27,377 nucleotides of DNA from a virus (IMGVR_UViG_3300037014_000156:1-27377); one strand, 5' to 3'. Counted from the first letter of the stretch, positions 4,687 through 13,362 are shown. Notes: a model not told the origin generated them from the letters alone. Numbers and translations: made by a program.

Positions 4687-6417
4687 TTATAGATAACAAC
4701 ACATACCGTATAGAGTATAGCTAGTTATTGTCGCATTGCTGTTAGAATAACAAGTATTGTCGCTCATAAATAACGACACCACATATGCCGCTTGTTGAGT
4801 TGAGAAGCCGCAAGAAATCGCTTTTTTGTTTGTTGGGCATGTTAACGTGATTGATGCTACGCTCCCGAGGGTATATGTCTCACGAGCGCATCCCCAATAT
4901 AAGTTTCCACCTAATGTATTGACCTTTGTTTTTGAATTCAAATTTAAAAATTTATTTGCGCCCGTGTTTATTATTATGCCATTAGAATCATTTAAAATAA
5001 AAACATTTGGATCAAGCGAAGACATTTTATTGTATCCGCTTTTAATCTCGATTGAATTTCCTTCTTGCTGTATAAAATTATTTGGATCTAGTGAGATAAA
5101 CCTATTTTTTTTACTTTTAATCGATACCCCATTTGAGTCCAAAATAAATACGTTGTTCGAATCTCCTCCAACAATATTAAAGCCATTCATTTTTAAATTT
5201 TCGGTAGCTGTATGATTACCGAGGTTGTCTCCTTGTGCTGTCCCAGTTATCCATGACGTTAGACCATTCCCATCTGTAGACAAAACCTGACCGGACAACC
5301 CTTGATCAACTGGCAAAGATAAAACCAAATCAGAAAAAATGTTTTGTTGTGATATGGATGTAACATTTGATTTATCTGCATCTAAAATTCTTAAAATATT
5401 TGTTGATACAATATTGTTAACAATTAAATTAGAATCGACCAATAAATCAGGACCATTGTTCGATAAAATTTTAATTCCATCAAAAAGAACATTGCCATCG
5501 ATGTTTAAATCTTTGTTAACATCCAAAGTTTTGTTTATTGTTACGTCACCATTTATTAGTGTTGTGTTGGTGTCTATTCCTATAATTAAATCTCTTCCAG
5601 AATTTGAAGCCATTTGAAAAGAATCAAACAAAAGAGACCCGTTAGTATTGATATCGCCTATAGAACTTAAAGTTTTATTAACGGTAACGTCGCCATTTAT
5701 TAGTGTTGTGTTGGTATCAATACCCAAAGTTAAATCTCTGTCACTGTTTGAAATCATTTGAAAATTATCGAAAGATAAAAAACCGTTTGTATTGATATTT
5801 CCCGTAGAGTTCAACGTTTTATTTACCGTCACATCTCCATTAATTAAAGTTGTGTTCGTATCGATTCCTAGAGAAAGATCACGTCCAGTATTTGAAATCA
5901 TTTGAAAAGAGTCTAAAAGAAAAGAACTATCTGTGTTTATGTTCCCATTAGAACTCAACGTTTTATTTACCGTCACATCTCCATTTATCAATGTAGTGTT
6001 TGTGTCAATTCCTAAAGCTAGGTCTCTTCCAGTATTAGAAATCATTAAAAAAGAATCGAGAAGAAAAGATGAGTTTGTGTTTATATCTCCATTAGCATCA
6101 ACCGTGTTGCTTGTTGATATGTAACCATTCGTTTGAATAATATTTGCGTCGATATTCAAATCTTTTTTTGCAGATACGATCTTGTTTATTGTCACATCTC
6201 CGCTTATCAAAACACCAGTAATATCATTGGAGTCCTTTAGTGATAGACCGTTTGCATCGCCAGCTTTAATAGAAGAAGCGTTTAACTCTCCTAATCCTTT
6301 TGTTCTTCCAATGAAAACATTATCCTGGCGAAAATTTATTTCATTTTCTGCTGAATTGGCATTGAAATAAATAATCAATAATATTACAAAACATAAAAAA
6401 TTTAAAATTGTTTTCAT
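4687..6417 (-). CDS. Fibre protein with N-terminal signal peptide and tandem repeats (576 aa)
   Basis: ATG 6417 follows GGGAGAAG. Residues 1-23 (MKTILNFLCFVILLIIYF then NANSA) look like a Sec signal peptide, unusual for a virion fibre. Residues 35-110 begin a fibre-type region (VFIGRTKGLGELNASSIKAG). Residues 139-330 are four 48-residue repeats starting TNTTLINGDVTVNK. Residues about 365-390 hold the LSGQVLSTDGNGLTSW element common in trimeric fibres. Residues 410-500 are more Asn/Asp-rich stalk, and residues about 505-576 form a Cys-rich tip (CPTNKKAISCGF, ending MCCYL). It is expected to be trimeric and elongated. Either it is a tail fibre whose hydrophobic N-terminus has another use, or a phage-encoded fibre exported to the host surface. 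It directly follows other fibre-type genes. Confidence 0.75.
   Translation of the reverse strand: MKTILNFLCFVILLIIYFNANSAENEINFRQDNVFIGRTKGLGELNASSIKAGDANGLSLKDSNDITGVLISGDVTINKIVSAKKDLNIDANIIQTNGYISTSNTVDANGDINTNSSFLLDSFLMISNTGRDLALGIDTNTTLINGDVTVNKTLSSNGNINTDSSFLLDSFQMISNTGRDLSLGIDTNTTLINGDVTVNKTLNSTGNINTNGFLSFDNFQMISNSDRDLTLGIDTNTTLINGDVTVNKTLSSIGDINTNGSLLFDSFQMASNSGRDLIIGIDTNTTLINGDVTINKTLDVNKDLNIDGNVLFDGIKILSNNGPDLLVDSNLIVNNIVSTNILRILDADKSNVTSISQQNIFSDLVLSLPVDQGLSGQVLSTDGNGLTSWITGTAQGDNLGNHTATENLKMNGFNIVGGDSNNVFILDSNGVSIKSKKNRFISLDPNNFIQQEGNSIEIKSGYNKMSSLDPNVFILNDSNGIIINTGANKFLNLNSKTKVNTLGGNLYWGCARETYTLGSVASITLTCPTNKKAISCGFSTQQAAYVVSLFMSDNTCYSNSNATITSYTLYGMCCYL
5428..6003 (-). repeat. 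Four tandem 144-bp (48-aa) repeats in the fibre gene
   Basis: Residues 139-186, 187-234, 235-282 and 283-330 align without gaps. Each begins TNTTLINGDVTVNKT (last copy VTINKT), continues through a variable glycine/asparagine turn (S-N-G, S-T-G, S-I-G) and ends in a RDLxLGID-type motif. Flanking partial units extend the pattern on both sides. The DNA copies are similar but not identical, so expansion is not very recent. Such arrays set stalk length and may vary between relatives. Confidence 0.85.
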
Positions 6418-6939
6418 TTATCTTCTCCCGAAATTTATTAATTCTTCCCATATACCGGCTTTTCTTTGTTGTATTACAAAATCACCTCCAATATCTCCCA
6501 ATCTAAAACTATCATTATCATTCGGCTGACCGTGATATTTTATAGGCAAGTATGAGTCTGTCGATGAACAGATAAGCCATTCTGTCCCACTCGATTTAAT
6601 TAAAATGCCTTGATATTTTTGTGAAAAATAAAAAGATGTCTTCCCATTTATATTACATGCCGTTGGTAAAAGTCTTATTGTATTTGTAATGTCCGAACAA
6701 ATAAATAAAAAAGTTTTTCCCTTATTTTCTGGTAGTGCCGTTGGTACTGTAATATCAATGGTGCTTAAACTAGAATTTAATTCTATTACAGAATCATTAG
6801 AGGCCAAAGTGTAGTTTGCACCTATGGTTAAGAGTGCGCCATTGCCAAATGAGCCGATAATTGAATCCCTTAAATCATTAAACCAAGAGGCATAAATTGT
6901 GCCGCCGTTCGGTCTTGTCGGAATATCTGATATTAACAT
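6418..6939 (-). CDS. Putative tail fibre or adhesin-type protein (173 aa)
   Basis: ATG 6939 is preceded by TAGGAG. The first 35 residues (MLISDIPTRPNGGTIYASWFNDLRDSIIGSF) resemble the attachment head of phage fibre proteins, and the opening NGGTIYASWFNDLRDS parallels GTTIPSAHHNSLKDAL in the next gene upstream. Residues 36-130 are beta-rich (SNDSVIELNSSLSTIDITVP, then KTFLFICSDITNTIRLLP), of the kind seen in fibre knob domains. The end (GGDFVIQQRKAGIWEELINF) is a typical virion tail-tip closing motif. It has no signal peptide, in contrast with the fibre after it, and probably sits at the tail tip. Confidence 0.6.
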   Translation of the reverse strand: MLISDIPTRPNGGTIYASWFNDLRDSIIGSFGNGALLTIGANYTLASNDSVIELNSSLSTIDITVPTALPENKGKTFLFICSDITNTIRLLPTACNINGKTSFYFSQKYQGILIKSSGTEWLICSSTDSYLPIKYHGQPNDNDSFRLGDIGGDFVIQQRKAGIWEELINFGRR

Positions 6940-6950
6940 CTTAGTATCTC

Positions 6951-7736
6951 CTAAAGTTCGTAAGCTACTAACTTATAATTGTTTATGTATACAGATTTAT
7001 TTGTTAAATTCTCAACTATCGCCTGTAGCTTATAATTGTATGAACCTGCTGCGACAACATCCATGGTTAACATCGAGGGTGTATAAAAAGCGTATGATGC
7101 TGAATATCCTGTTATGGTAAATTGTGATATCTCTACACCATCTCTTGTGATTCTTATTTTTGCGTTTACGCTTCCATCGTTAGGAGTATATATATTTGAA
7201 TCGGCAACAGGTTGCAAGAAAACCATAACAGGCCTTCCTAGTGTTGTTATGCTTACGCTTAAATTAGTAACATCGACAAATGAATCGGATGAAGTAGAAA
7301 AATTTCCACATGATGAACTAATTTGTTGCCCTACCGTTAGTCCTCTTTTTGCATTTGTTACGGCATTATTTACTATCTCGTTTGTATTAACAGAATTATC
7401 TTGCATCTGTGAATTGCCAACACTATTTGTCGCAAGCCCGAATAATCCAGTAGCAAGGACAGAACACACATCAATATTATTTCTTGTGATTACTATGTCT
7501 CCTCCTGGTTCGGTCCACACAGAATTATTTTTTATCGGATCACCTATAAATAATCTTCTCATGAAAGCATACAACCAAACAAAGGTTGAAGATCCAAGGC
7601 TTCCGGCTTCATTGGTTACTACGCCTGAAACATTTCTCGGAACAACGTCAACGCATAAAGCATCCTTCAATGAATTGTGATGAGCTGACGGGATTGTCGT
7701 CCCATCTGTTGCAGAATTAATATTTCCTATTCCCAT
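6951..7736 (-). CDS. Putative tail fibre / tail-tip protein (261 aa)
   Basis: ATG 7736 follows GAGAGG just after the upstream stop. The N-terminus (SATDGTTIPSAHHNSLKDALCVDVVPRN, then EAGSLGSSTFVWLYAF) is a pattern I know from phage genes next to fibres, where it probably attaches to the tail. A middle helix (NSVGNSQMQDNSVNTNEIVNNAVTNAKRG) has the spaced-Asn repeat of trimeric stalks. The C-terminal 110 residues are a beta-sandwich-like domain (SSSDSFVDVTNLSVSITTLGRPVMVFLQP, then RITRDGVEISQF) suited to receptor or carbohydrate contact. Receptor specificity cannot be inferred. Confidence 0.65.
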   Translation of the reverse strand: MGIGNINSATDGTTIPSAHHNSLKDALCVDVVPRNVSGVVTNEAGSLGSSTFVWLYAFMRRLFIGDPIKNNSVWTEPGGDIVITRNNIDVCSVLATGLFGLATNSVGNSQMQDNSVNTNEIVNNAVTNAKRGLTVGQQISSSCGNFSTSSDSFVDVTNLSVSITTLGRPVMVFLQPVADSNIYTPNDGSVNAKIRITRDGVEISQFTITGYSASYAFYTPSMLTMDVVAAGSYNYKLQAIVENLTNKSVYINNYKLVAYEL

Positions 7737-7737
7737 G

Positions 7738-8964
7738 TTAAACCTCTCTTAATTTTAATGTTACAGTTTGTTGTTTTATATTTAACGACAAAGACATAAT
7801 CTTAAATTCTGTCGTCGGATCTAAAGTTAAACTCCATTGGCCCAAAGGATATTTTGCCACACCATATTTGCTTGCTCCGTATACAGGCACATCCCCACCC
7901 TGCGCTCCCACGAATACTGTCGGGTAGTCACATACAACTTTATTTAATATTCCAACTAATAACAATTCATATGTAAAAGGCGATTGTATTTCTAATTCCA
8001 TCTTAGGGTTTTTGTACTCTGTAACAAGTGAATCAAGAATGTCTTGTCTTCTAGAATTATTTGTAATCTGATCAAAATTAATTGGATCTCTTGATCGTAT
8101 TCCCCATTTTTGGATTGACGAAAAGTCTCTTGATGATAAATCTGTTTCTTCCCATTTCAAAAGATTAAATGTTTTGTTTAATCCTATTCTTACATCGGAA
8201 AGAGAAATTATATTCTCAACGCCATTAATTGAAGCTTGTCCATAAAAAGTATAATCAATACTTGCTGTTTCCACTCTTGATGAAATATAAATAGTCTGAT
8301 CTTTAATGAACAAAACTGAATTCGACAAAAACAATAAATCATCTAATGCCTTCTTAACAGTCACGTTTCGAAATGGCTCAACAACATCTATGATTGAATC
8401 CACATTTGGATTTATATTAAGCGTATCGACAACCAGCAAATCATTAATCCCGACTTGATCTAAGATCAATAATAAAATTGCCTTTGTTGTTTGTCCATTG
8501 GCAAGACTTCCGAAGTTTACTTCCACAGAGGAGAAGAGAGATTCGAAACCTAATACAGTAAACTTAAATCTTTGATCATAAATATCTGTAGTGCTTGCAT
8601 CGTCGTCTATTAGTCCGGTAAAGATTTCAACCGCTGGAGATAGTTTATACTCTCCGCAAATTGCTACACAACATTGTGTATCAATGTCTTGTATCTCCCA
8701 AGTCATTTTAAAAATAGAACTTTTGCGCTTGTACTTGAACATGCTCAACGTTGCTGGAGGATTAGAATATTTTCCATGGTCATTTCTCAACGCCAAAGAA
8801 AAACTAGAATATTTGAAAAATCCAATGTCATAATCATTGCTATCTATTGATTGATTTATTGATCCTATCGAAGAGACATTGACATCTTTTGTTATATCAA
8901 CAAAATCAGCTTCGTAATTTCCAGCTTGATCAAAAGTTTTTATATAAAATTTTATTGCTCCCAT
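7738..8964 (-). CDS. Putative tail hub / baseplate protein (408 aa)
   Basis: The gene overlaps its upstream neighbour by one base (TAATG), showing coupling. The protein is all-beta with segments typical of tail-hub proteins: an N-terminal strand-rich domain with SSFSLALRNDHGKYSNPP (about 50-70), FTGLIDDDASTTDIYDQRFKFTVLGFESLF (about 115-145) and a helix (VTVKKALDDLLFLSNSVLFI). The C-terminal 70 residues are strands ending KQQTVTLKLREV. Two-domain hub proteins with a tandem-beta ring occupy this place, after the tape measure and distal tail protein. Family assignment is by order and style, not a diagnostic motif. Confidence 0.6.
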   Translation of the reverse strand: MGAIKFYIKTFDQAGNYEADFVDITKDVNVSSIGSINQSIDSNDYDIGFFKYSSFSLALRNDHGKYSNPPATLSMFKYKRKSSIFKMTWEIQDIDTQCCVAICGEYKLSPAVEIFTGLIDDDASTTDIYDQRFKFTVLGFESLFSSVEVNFGSLANGQTTKAILLLILDQVGINDLLVVDTLNINPNVDSIIDVVEPFRNVTVKKALDDLLFLSNSVLFIKDQTIYISSRVETASIDYTFYGQASINGVENIISLSDVRIGLNKTFNLLKWEETDLSSRDFSSIQKWGIRSRDPINFDQITNNSRRQDILDSLVTEYKNPKMELEIQSPFTYELLLVGILNKVVCDYPTVFVGAQGGDVPVYGASKYGVAKYPLGQWSLTLDPTTEFKIMSLSLNIKQQTVTLKLREV

Positions 8965-9785
8965 TAAGTTGTTACCTCTGCAAGATCCATCTTAATATTC
9001 AATCCACTTTTATATAAATTGCTTGACCATTCTGGTTGGTACTCATTTGTTGGCCTAACCAAATAAATGTCTTCTTTCTTATATCCGATTCGCTTGCTTG
9101 AAAATTGATCTTCGTCGCCTCCACTAAGCCAAACCAAAACGCCCTCTCTTCTGAAAAATATCTTCTCAAGAATATCAAGATCACCACTAGGTTTCCATGT
9201 TGATAGGCTTAATGATGCTTTAAAAAAACCAGCCGTCTCAATGATATGCGTTTTGCCGCTTATCATTTTAGAAGATTGCTTATTCAATGATATTTCTGGA
9301 TTATCTATTTTAGGCCATGTCTCTAATTGTCCAACTCCCAATTTATCACAACAAAGAATTTGTCGAATAAACTTATCGTCGTTTGCTACCATAGTTCCTG
9401 TGATAATTATTCTAATTTGGTATGTCGTAACCTTTGTAAACTCGTGTTGTGTAACAGAACTAGTATTTGTCGTTTCATTAATTGCCGTTGAAAAATCTTG
9501 AAACGCTAGTCCATCAAAATATTTAATTGAATAACTTTTTAAATTATGAAGTATCAGAAATATTGAAGTTAAATCTCGACTATCGCCAAAGAAAATATCT
9601 AACGTCGTGTTTGCTGCATCAGTTGATTGTGTTGTGGCCCATGACGACGTATTATTTCTATTTCTCATATAATCGACAAATGACTGACCGTTATTAAATG
9701 CTACTGCATCAGTGACTTGAATGCTTGCCGAAGAATTATCAAGATCAATTATATTCTTTGTAAAAAACTTTATTTGTGCGCTCAT
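8964..9785 (-). CDS. Putative distal tail protein (273 aa)
   Basis: ATG 9785 overlaps the tape-measure stop in an ATGA junction, the classic site of the distal tail protein in siphoviruses. The sequence is beta-rich. Residues about 60-170 (TTLDIFFGDSRDLTSIFLILHNLKSYSIKYFDG, then TTYQIRIIITGTM) have the look of a galactose-binding-like (discoidin) sandwich, while the C-terminal part resembles a beta-barrel (KMISGKTHIIETAGFFKASLSLSTW). It would form the ring joining tube to tip. Function is inferred from order and fold impression. Confidence 0.6.
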   Translation of the reverse strand: MSAQIKFFTKNIIDLDNSSASIQVTDAVAFNNGQSFVDYMRNRNNTSSWATTQSTDAANTTLDIFFGDSRDLTSIFLILHNLKSYSIKYFDGLAFQDFSTAINETTNTSSVTQHEFTKVTTYQIRIIITGTMVANDDKFIRQILCCDKLGVGQLETWPKIDNPEISLNKQSSKMISGKTHIIETAGFFKASLSLSTWKPSGDLDILEKIFFRREGVLVWLSGGDEDQFSSKRIGYKKEDIYLVRPTNEYQPEWSSNLYKSGLNIKMDLAEVTT

Positions 9786-12631
9786 ATAATACCTACATTT
9801 AATGCCCGTCTTTCTACGACTTGGGCCTCTATGAAATCCATTAAGTTTTCAGTCAATCTTAAATTAATTGTTGTCGATTGTTCAGCACTATTATTGTTCG
9901 GTCTTCCAACTGATTGAATGAAATCGGGAACAAGAGCCTTTGGTGTCACCAACTCTCCGGGTTCTAACATCATTGGTATTCTATCTCTCGAGCCTCCCAT
10001 GCCACCAGGCACGATACCACCTTGAGCCGCCCTTGATATGGCAAGTTGTTGTTCAATTCCATACGCTGTCAATGCCGACGCTGCTGCAATACCTAGTGCA
10101 GGTCCAACTATCGGGATACCAACTAATGATGTGTATGCTTTTATTGCCCCTTCTTTTGTCGCAATAAAAGCATTGAAATGCGCAGCGGTCTTTCCTATTG
10201 CCTTCATCGTAGCATTTTTTGAATTTGCCAAAGCTACTAATTCACCAGATGCAGCAACAACTCCCTTAATATCTTCTCTTCGAAAAAATTCATTTGTTTT
10301 TGCTACAGCAGAACCGTATTTTTTTTCTTCTAAAAGAGATTGGTTTTTATTAGCAATATCTTCTGTAAGTTTTTCTGTTGCAATTTGTTCTCGTATTTGT
10401 TTATCGGTCAAAAGTTTTTGAGCTAATTTATCTTGTTCCTCTAAACTCAAAGCATCCCTTGATTCTTTATCTAGTTGATCAAACATTGCCTGTTGTTCTG
10501 TTCGTGCAACGTTATAAGCGTTCAACTCTTCTAATAGTGCAGCATCTTTTAATTTGGCATTCTCAATCGCCATATCTCTTTCGGTTACGTTAGATAGCAA
10601 CTCGGCTGATGATCTCTCAGCATCTGCTTCTTGACTTTTCTTTATAAATCCTATTTCAACGTCATTTAAGCCTTGCGCTTGTGCCTTGAGTATTTCATTC
10701 TCATTTATTTTTAAAAGAATTCTTTTCTTTGTTTCCTCGTCTAATGAATTTAAACTTGCTAATTTTAATTTTGCATTTTCAATTGCCAAGTTTCTTTCTT
10801 GAGCATTTCCCATTAATTTTGCTGCTGAAAGTTCTAACTCGGCTTCTTGACGTTTTTTCATCAACACTATTTCAGAAGCAGCTACTCCCCTAGATTGAGC
10901 AAGCAATATTTCATTTTCATTTTTCTTGATTTGAATTCTTTTCTTCGATTCCTCGTCTAATAAATCAACGCCTGATTCGACACCTATTTTTTCTTTTGGA
11001 GTAACTGGTTGAGGAACAACCTTTGTATCTTGCTCTTGTTTTTTTATTTTTATAAGCTCTTGTATTTTTTGAATTTGAGAATCAAGTGAATTTATTTCTT
11101 CTTGTCTTGCCTTTAATGCGGCGTCCTTCATAGACTTTGGTAGCCATGAGGCAATATTTTGTACCAATAACTCATTTCGTCTTTTTATTAAACCGTCTAA
11201 ACTAGAATTTAATTCCTCTACAGTTTTTGCAGAATCATCTTTTGCTATAATGTTAAAAAGTTTTTGCATTCCTGCAATAATTTCAGGAAGAAAAGAGAGT
11301 ACGATCGTAATCCCTCCCGTCATTGCTCCCCAAAAGGCTATTGCCGAAACCCTACCGACTATTAAAGCTGTTCTTAATACGGCAAGCATACTCGATACTT
11401 TTAAAAAGCCTCCAACTAACAAAGTAGATGCAGTTACGCCAGTTCCTAGTGCTAATACAAATTTTACAAACCAATCTAGAGCAGTTTTTTGAGCTTCTGT
11501 TAATCCTTGGAATTCTTGCGCCAATGCCGTTAAAGAATCGGCGATACGAATTACAGTAGGAGCTAGACGCTCTCCTATCAGGATTGCAACCGCTAAAGTA
11601 GACGCTTGCAAACGGTCAAATGCCTTTGAAACCGTTGCTTGTTTTAATGCAAGAGCATCTTGAAAAGTAGCAGCAAGAACAGTTTTGTCATTCATGCCTG
11701 TTAAAATTTTATCGAATAGATTGGCTTGTTGACCTGTCAAAGATAGTGCTGCGCTCAATGCCTCGCTCGATCCAAGAAGTTTTTTCATCGAGATAACATT
11801 GCCGCCTGTTGCGTCCATCGTTTCTCGTAAGGCAACAACCAAACCTTTCGTCTTGACATTTTGAAGGCCTAGTGCTTTTTGAACTCCAACCGATTCACCG
11901 GACAATCTAGACTGTGCATCGATCACAGAGCTTAACAATGCTTTCATTTCTGAAAAGGCTTGTGTAGTTGGCTTCGCCCCGTTTGCTGTTAATGCCGAAG
12001 AAGCGGAAAGTATTTCATTAAATCCGATTGATAGTTGTCTCGCTAGTCCACCGACTTTATTAAACTCTTGCGATAACTCTCCGACCGTTGTAACGCCATA
12101 TTTTTGAGCAAGGAAAAACTTTTGTGCCACCTCTGACGTAGTGCCGGCTTCTCTCCCGTACGCTGTGATAGATGCAGTTAAAGCTTTAACAGCCGTTGCG
12201 GTATCTGTTGCTCCTGCCGCTGCAAGGTTGACGGCATCTGATAGCACGCTCGTAGCTTCCTCTGCTGGGAATCCTGCTGATATTAAATCAAACAATGCCT
12301 TATTTAAAACTTGAAAACTTTCCCCTGACGTTGAGCCAATTCGTAATACATCGGCTTGCAAGCCTTTGATGCCTTCGCTTAAAGTTTTTGTTTTAAAAGA
12401 AGAAGAGTCAAGTAATGTCCCTACATTAGTAAAACTATCTTGGAACGTTGCAAACTTTGAAACTGCGAAACCAACAGAAGCGGTCAATGCTGCGAATCCA
12501 ATCGCAGAAGCAGCGGCAATTTTATTAAGATCTTTTTCTAATGATTTTGTTTGGTCTTTAACTCCGTCAATTTCTTTATTGAAATCTTTGGCGTCTGCAC
12601 CTATTTTTATGAGCATTTCATTACTTGTCAT
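9782..12631 (-). CDS. Tail tape measure protein, TP901-like (949 aa)
   Basis: This is the longest gene of the window. It starts at ATG 12631 (MTSNEMLIKIGADAKDFNKEIDGV) with AAGGA upstream, overlapping the frameshifted chaperone end by 11 bases. Residues 15-300 form the conserved TP901 core (FQDSFTNVGTLLD, TATAVKALTASITAYG, EFNKVGGLARQLSIGFNEILSA). Hydrophobic spans at about 385-450 may cross the membrane during ejection. Residues 540-760 are a charged coiled coil containing a tandem duplication. The C-terminus has the usual AQGGIVPGGMGGSRDRIPMML-PGE element. As a ruler it predicts a tail somewhat over 130 nm by the usual 1.5 Angstrom per residue rule. Confidence 0.93.
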   Translation of the reverse strand: MTSNEMLIKIGADAKDFNKEIDGVKDQTKSLEKDLNKIAAASAIGFAALTASVGFAVSKFATFQDSFTNVGTLLDSSSFKTKTLSEGIKGLQADVLRIGSTSGESFQVLNKALFDLISAGFPAEEATSVLSDAVNLAAAGATDTATAVKALTASITAYGREAGTTSEVAQKFFLAQKYGVTTVGELSQEFNKVGGLARQLSIGFNEILSASSALTANGAKPTTQAFSEMKALLSSVIDAQSRLSGESVGVQKALGLQNVKTKGLVVALRETMDATGGNVISMKKLLGSSEALSAALSLTGQQANLFDKILTGMNDKTVLAATFQDALALKQATVSKAFDRLQASTLAVAILIGERLAPTVIRIADSLTALAQEFQGLTEAQKTALDWFVKFVLALGTGVTASTLLVGGFLKVSSMLAVLRTALIVGRVSAIAFWGAMTGGITIVLSFLPEIIAGMQKLFNIIAKDDSAKTVEELNSSLDGLIKRRNELLVQNIASWLPKSMKDAALKARQEEINSLDSQIQKIQELIKIKKQEQDTKVVPQPVTPKEKIGVESGVDLLDEESKKRIQIKKNENEILLAQSRGVAASEIVLMKKRQEAELELSAAKLMGNAQERNLAIENAKLKLASLNSLDEETKKRILLKINENEILKAQAQGLNDVEIGFIKKSQEADAERSSAELLSNVTERDMAIENAKLKDAALLEELNAYNVARTEQQAMFDQLDKESRDALSLEEQDKLAQKLLTDKQIREQIATEKLTEDIANKNQSLLEEKKYGSAVAKTNEFFRREDIKGVVAASGELVALANSKNATMKAIGKTAAHFNAFIATKEGAIKAYTSLVGIPIVGPALGIAAASALTAYGIEQQLAISRAAQGGIVPGGMGGSRDRIPMMLEPGELVTPKALVPDFIQSVGRPNNNSAEQSTTINLRLTENLMDFIEAQVVERRALNVGII
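10541..10963 (-). repeat. Tandem 69-aa duplication in the tape measure coiled coil
   Basis: Residues 557-625 (from LLDEESKKRIQIKKNENEIL) and 629-697 (from SLDEETKKRILLKINENEIL) align end to end without gaps, both ending ERxxAIENAKLKxA, with a three-residue spacer SLN. Nucleotide copies are 10757-10963 and 10541-10747. Many aligned residues are identical, but substitutions are spread along the unit, so the duplication is not very recent. In a tape measure this adds directly to tail length. Confidence 0.85.
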
Positions 12632-13297
12632 TTTTGCTTTTCCTTGCTTTAAATTCTGCTTGCATCCTAGCGAAAGCATTTTTAGCGAGTTCTGTTGATT
12701 CTTGCCTTTCTTCTTTGCTTAAATTTAATTCTACAATTCTAGGTTTCATTTTCATGTTGTGTATTTTAGCATCAAAAACCTTTTCGTCGTAATCAGCATT
12801 TTTTATTATCGTTAACAAATATGTAATCTGTCTTATCGTATAATTGTTATAAAATTCTTCAATCGTTAATCCGTATCGTCGAGCGAATACATCGTATATG
12901 GTTGCCCAGCACGTGTTATCGCTCTTTGCTACTTTTTTAGTTGGTCTTCCTCCTCATTAATCTCTACGGCTGAAATCCCAATGGTCTTTACCAAAACAGG
13001 AAGTAAAGAATTTAAAAGATTTGTTTCGGTTTCAAAACTTTCGATAAATTCCTCTAGAGAATTAAAGATACCCTTTGACTCGAGCAAAAAATAAATCATT
13101 TCCGAAATTTGAAAACTTCTTAAATTCGCAACATGGTCGCTTAATGCAAGCAAGCCATTCGGCTGTTCGGTTGTTGCAAAATGTCCAAAGGCCCAAACTC
13201 TAGCTGTTAGATTAAAATGTTTTACCTTGTACTCTTTTCCCTTAATCAAAAGAAAAGCGTTTGAAGGATTTAACGATTCCAGTAAGATGTTTTTCAT
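12621..13297 (-). CDS. Tail assembly chaperone, -1 frameshift fusion (G-T type, 225 aa)
   Basis: The upstream 122-residue frame ends CTA-AAA-AAG-TAG on the minus strand. The heptamer A-AAA-AAG lies in phase for a -1 slip, after which the frame continues open from 12932 to TAA 12621-12623. The new 103 residues begin VAKSDNTCWATIYDVFARRYGLTIEEF and end in a basic helix (FARMQAEFKARKSKNDK). The part after the slip has the RYG-x-T-x-EEF pattern expected of the T domain of tail chaperones and has no start codon of its own at a sensible place. In lambda-like siphoviruses G and G-T chaperones guide tape measure and tube during tail assembly. Position immediately before the tape measure and overlap with its start agree. 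Confidence 0.85.
12929..13297 (-). CDS. Tail assembly chaperone, unshifted product (G type, 122 aa)
   Basis: ATG 13297 follows GGAGAG. The acidic, helical protein (HFNLTARVWAFGHFATTEQPNGLLAL, then FQISEMIYFLLESKGIFNSLEEFIESFE) ends in an acidic tail, NEEEDQLKK, right at the slippery site. Length, position before the tape measure and the frameshift identify it as the abundant short tail chaperone, which coats the tape measure and is absent from mature virions. It is the first gene after the transcriptional break at 13298-13616, so its start region must hold a leftward promoter or receive antiterminated transcripts. Confidence 0.85.
   Translation of the reverse strand: MKNILLESLNPSNAFLLIKGKEYKVKHFNLTARVWAFGHFATTEQPNGLLALSDHVANLRSFQISEMIYFLLESKGIFNSLEEFIESFETETNLLNSLLPVLVKTIGISAVEINEEEDQLKK
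12932..12938 (-). promoter_or_regulatory. -1 ribosomal frameshift site A AAA AAG
   Basis: On the minus strand the seven bases A-AAA-AAG precede the stop TAG of the short chaperone directly, and the zero-frame codons are AAA and AAG as required for a simultaneous -1 slip. A possible stimulatory stem pairs AGCGA with TCGCT shortly downstream, with some bulging. The -1 frame stays open for 103 codons beyond. Confidence 0.85.
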
Positions 13298-13362
13298 TTT
13301 TACTCTCCAGTGATGTTAATAAAATTGTAATTTAAAAATGTTTGTTATAAAAGATAAAGTAT

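Noticed and set aside
5428-6003. Non-coding tandem repeat or recombination island
   Set aside because: The repeats are in frame and code for a regular fibre stalk; no invertase or recombinase lies nearby.
7114-7680. 188-aa rightward ORF opposite the fibre gene at 6951-7736
   Set aside because: No ribosome binding site or domain; the leftward frame has fibre-type sequence and coupled neighbours.
12621-12818. Independent 65-aa gene starting at TTG 12818
   Set aside because: It is the end of the -1 frame that opens at the slippery site at 12932-12938; the TTG has no ribosome binding site and the frame upstream is open and chaperone-like.
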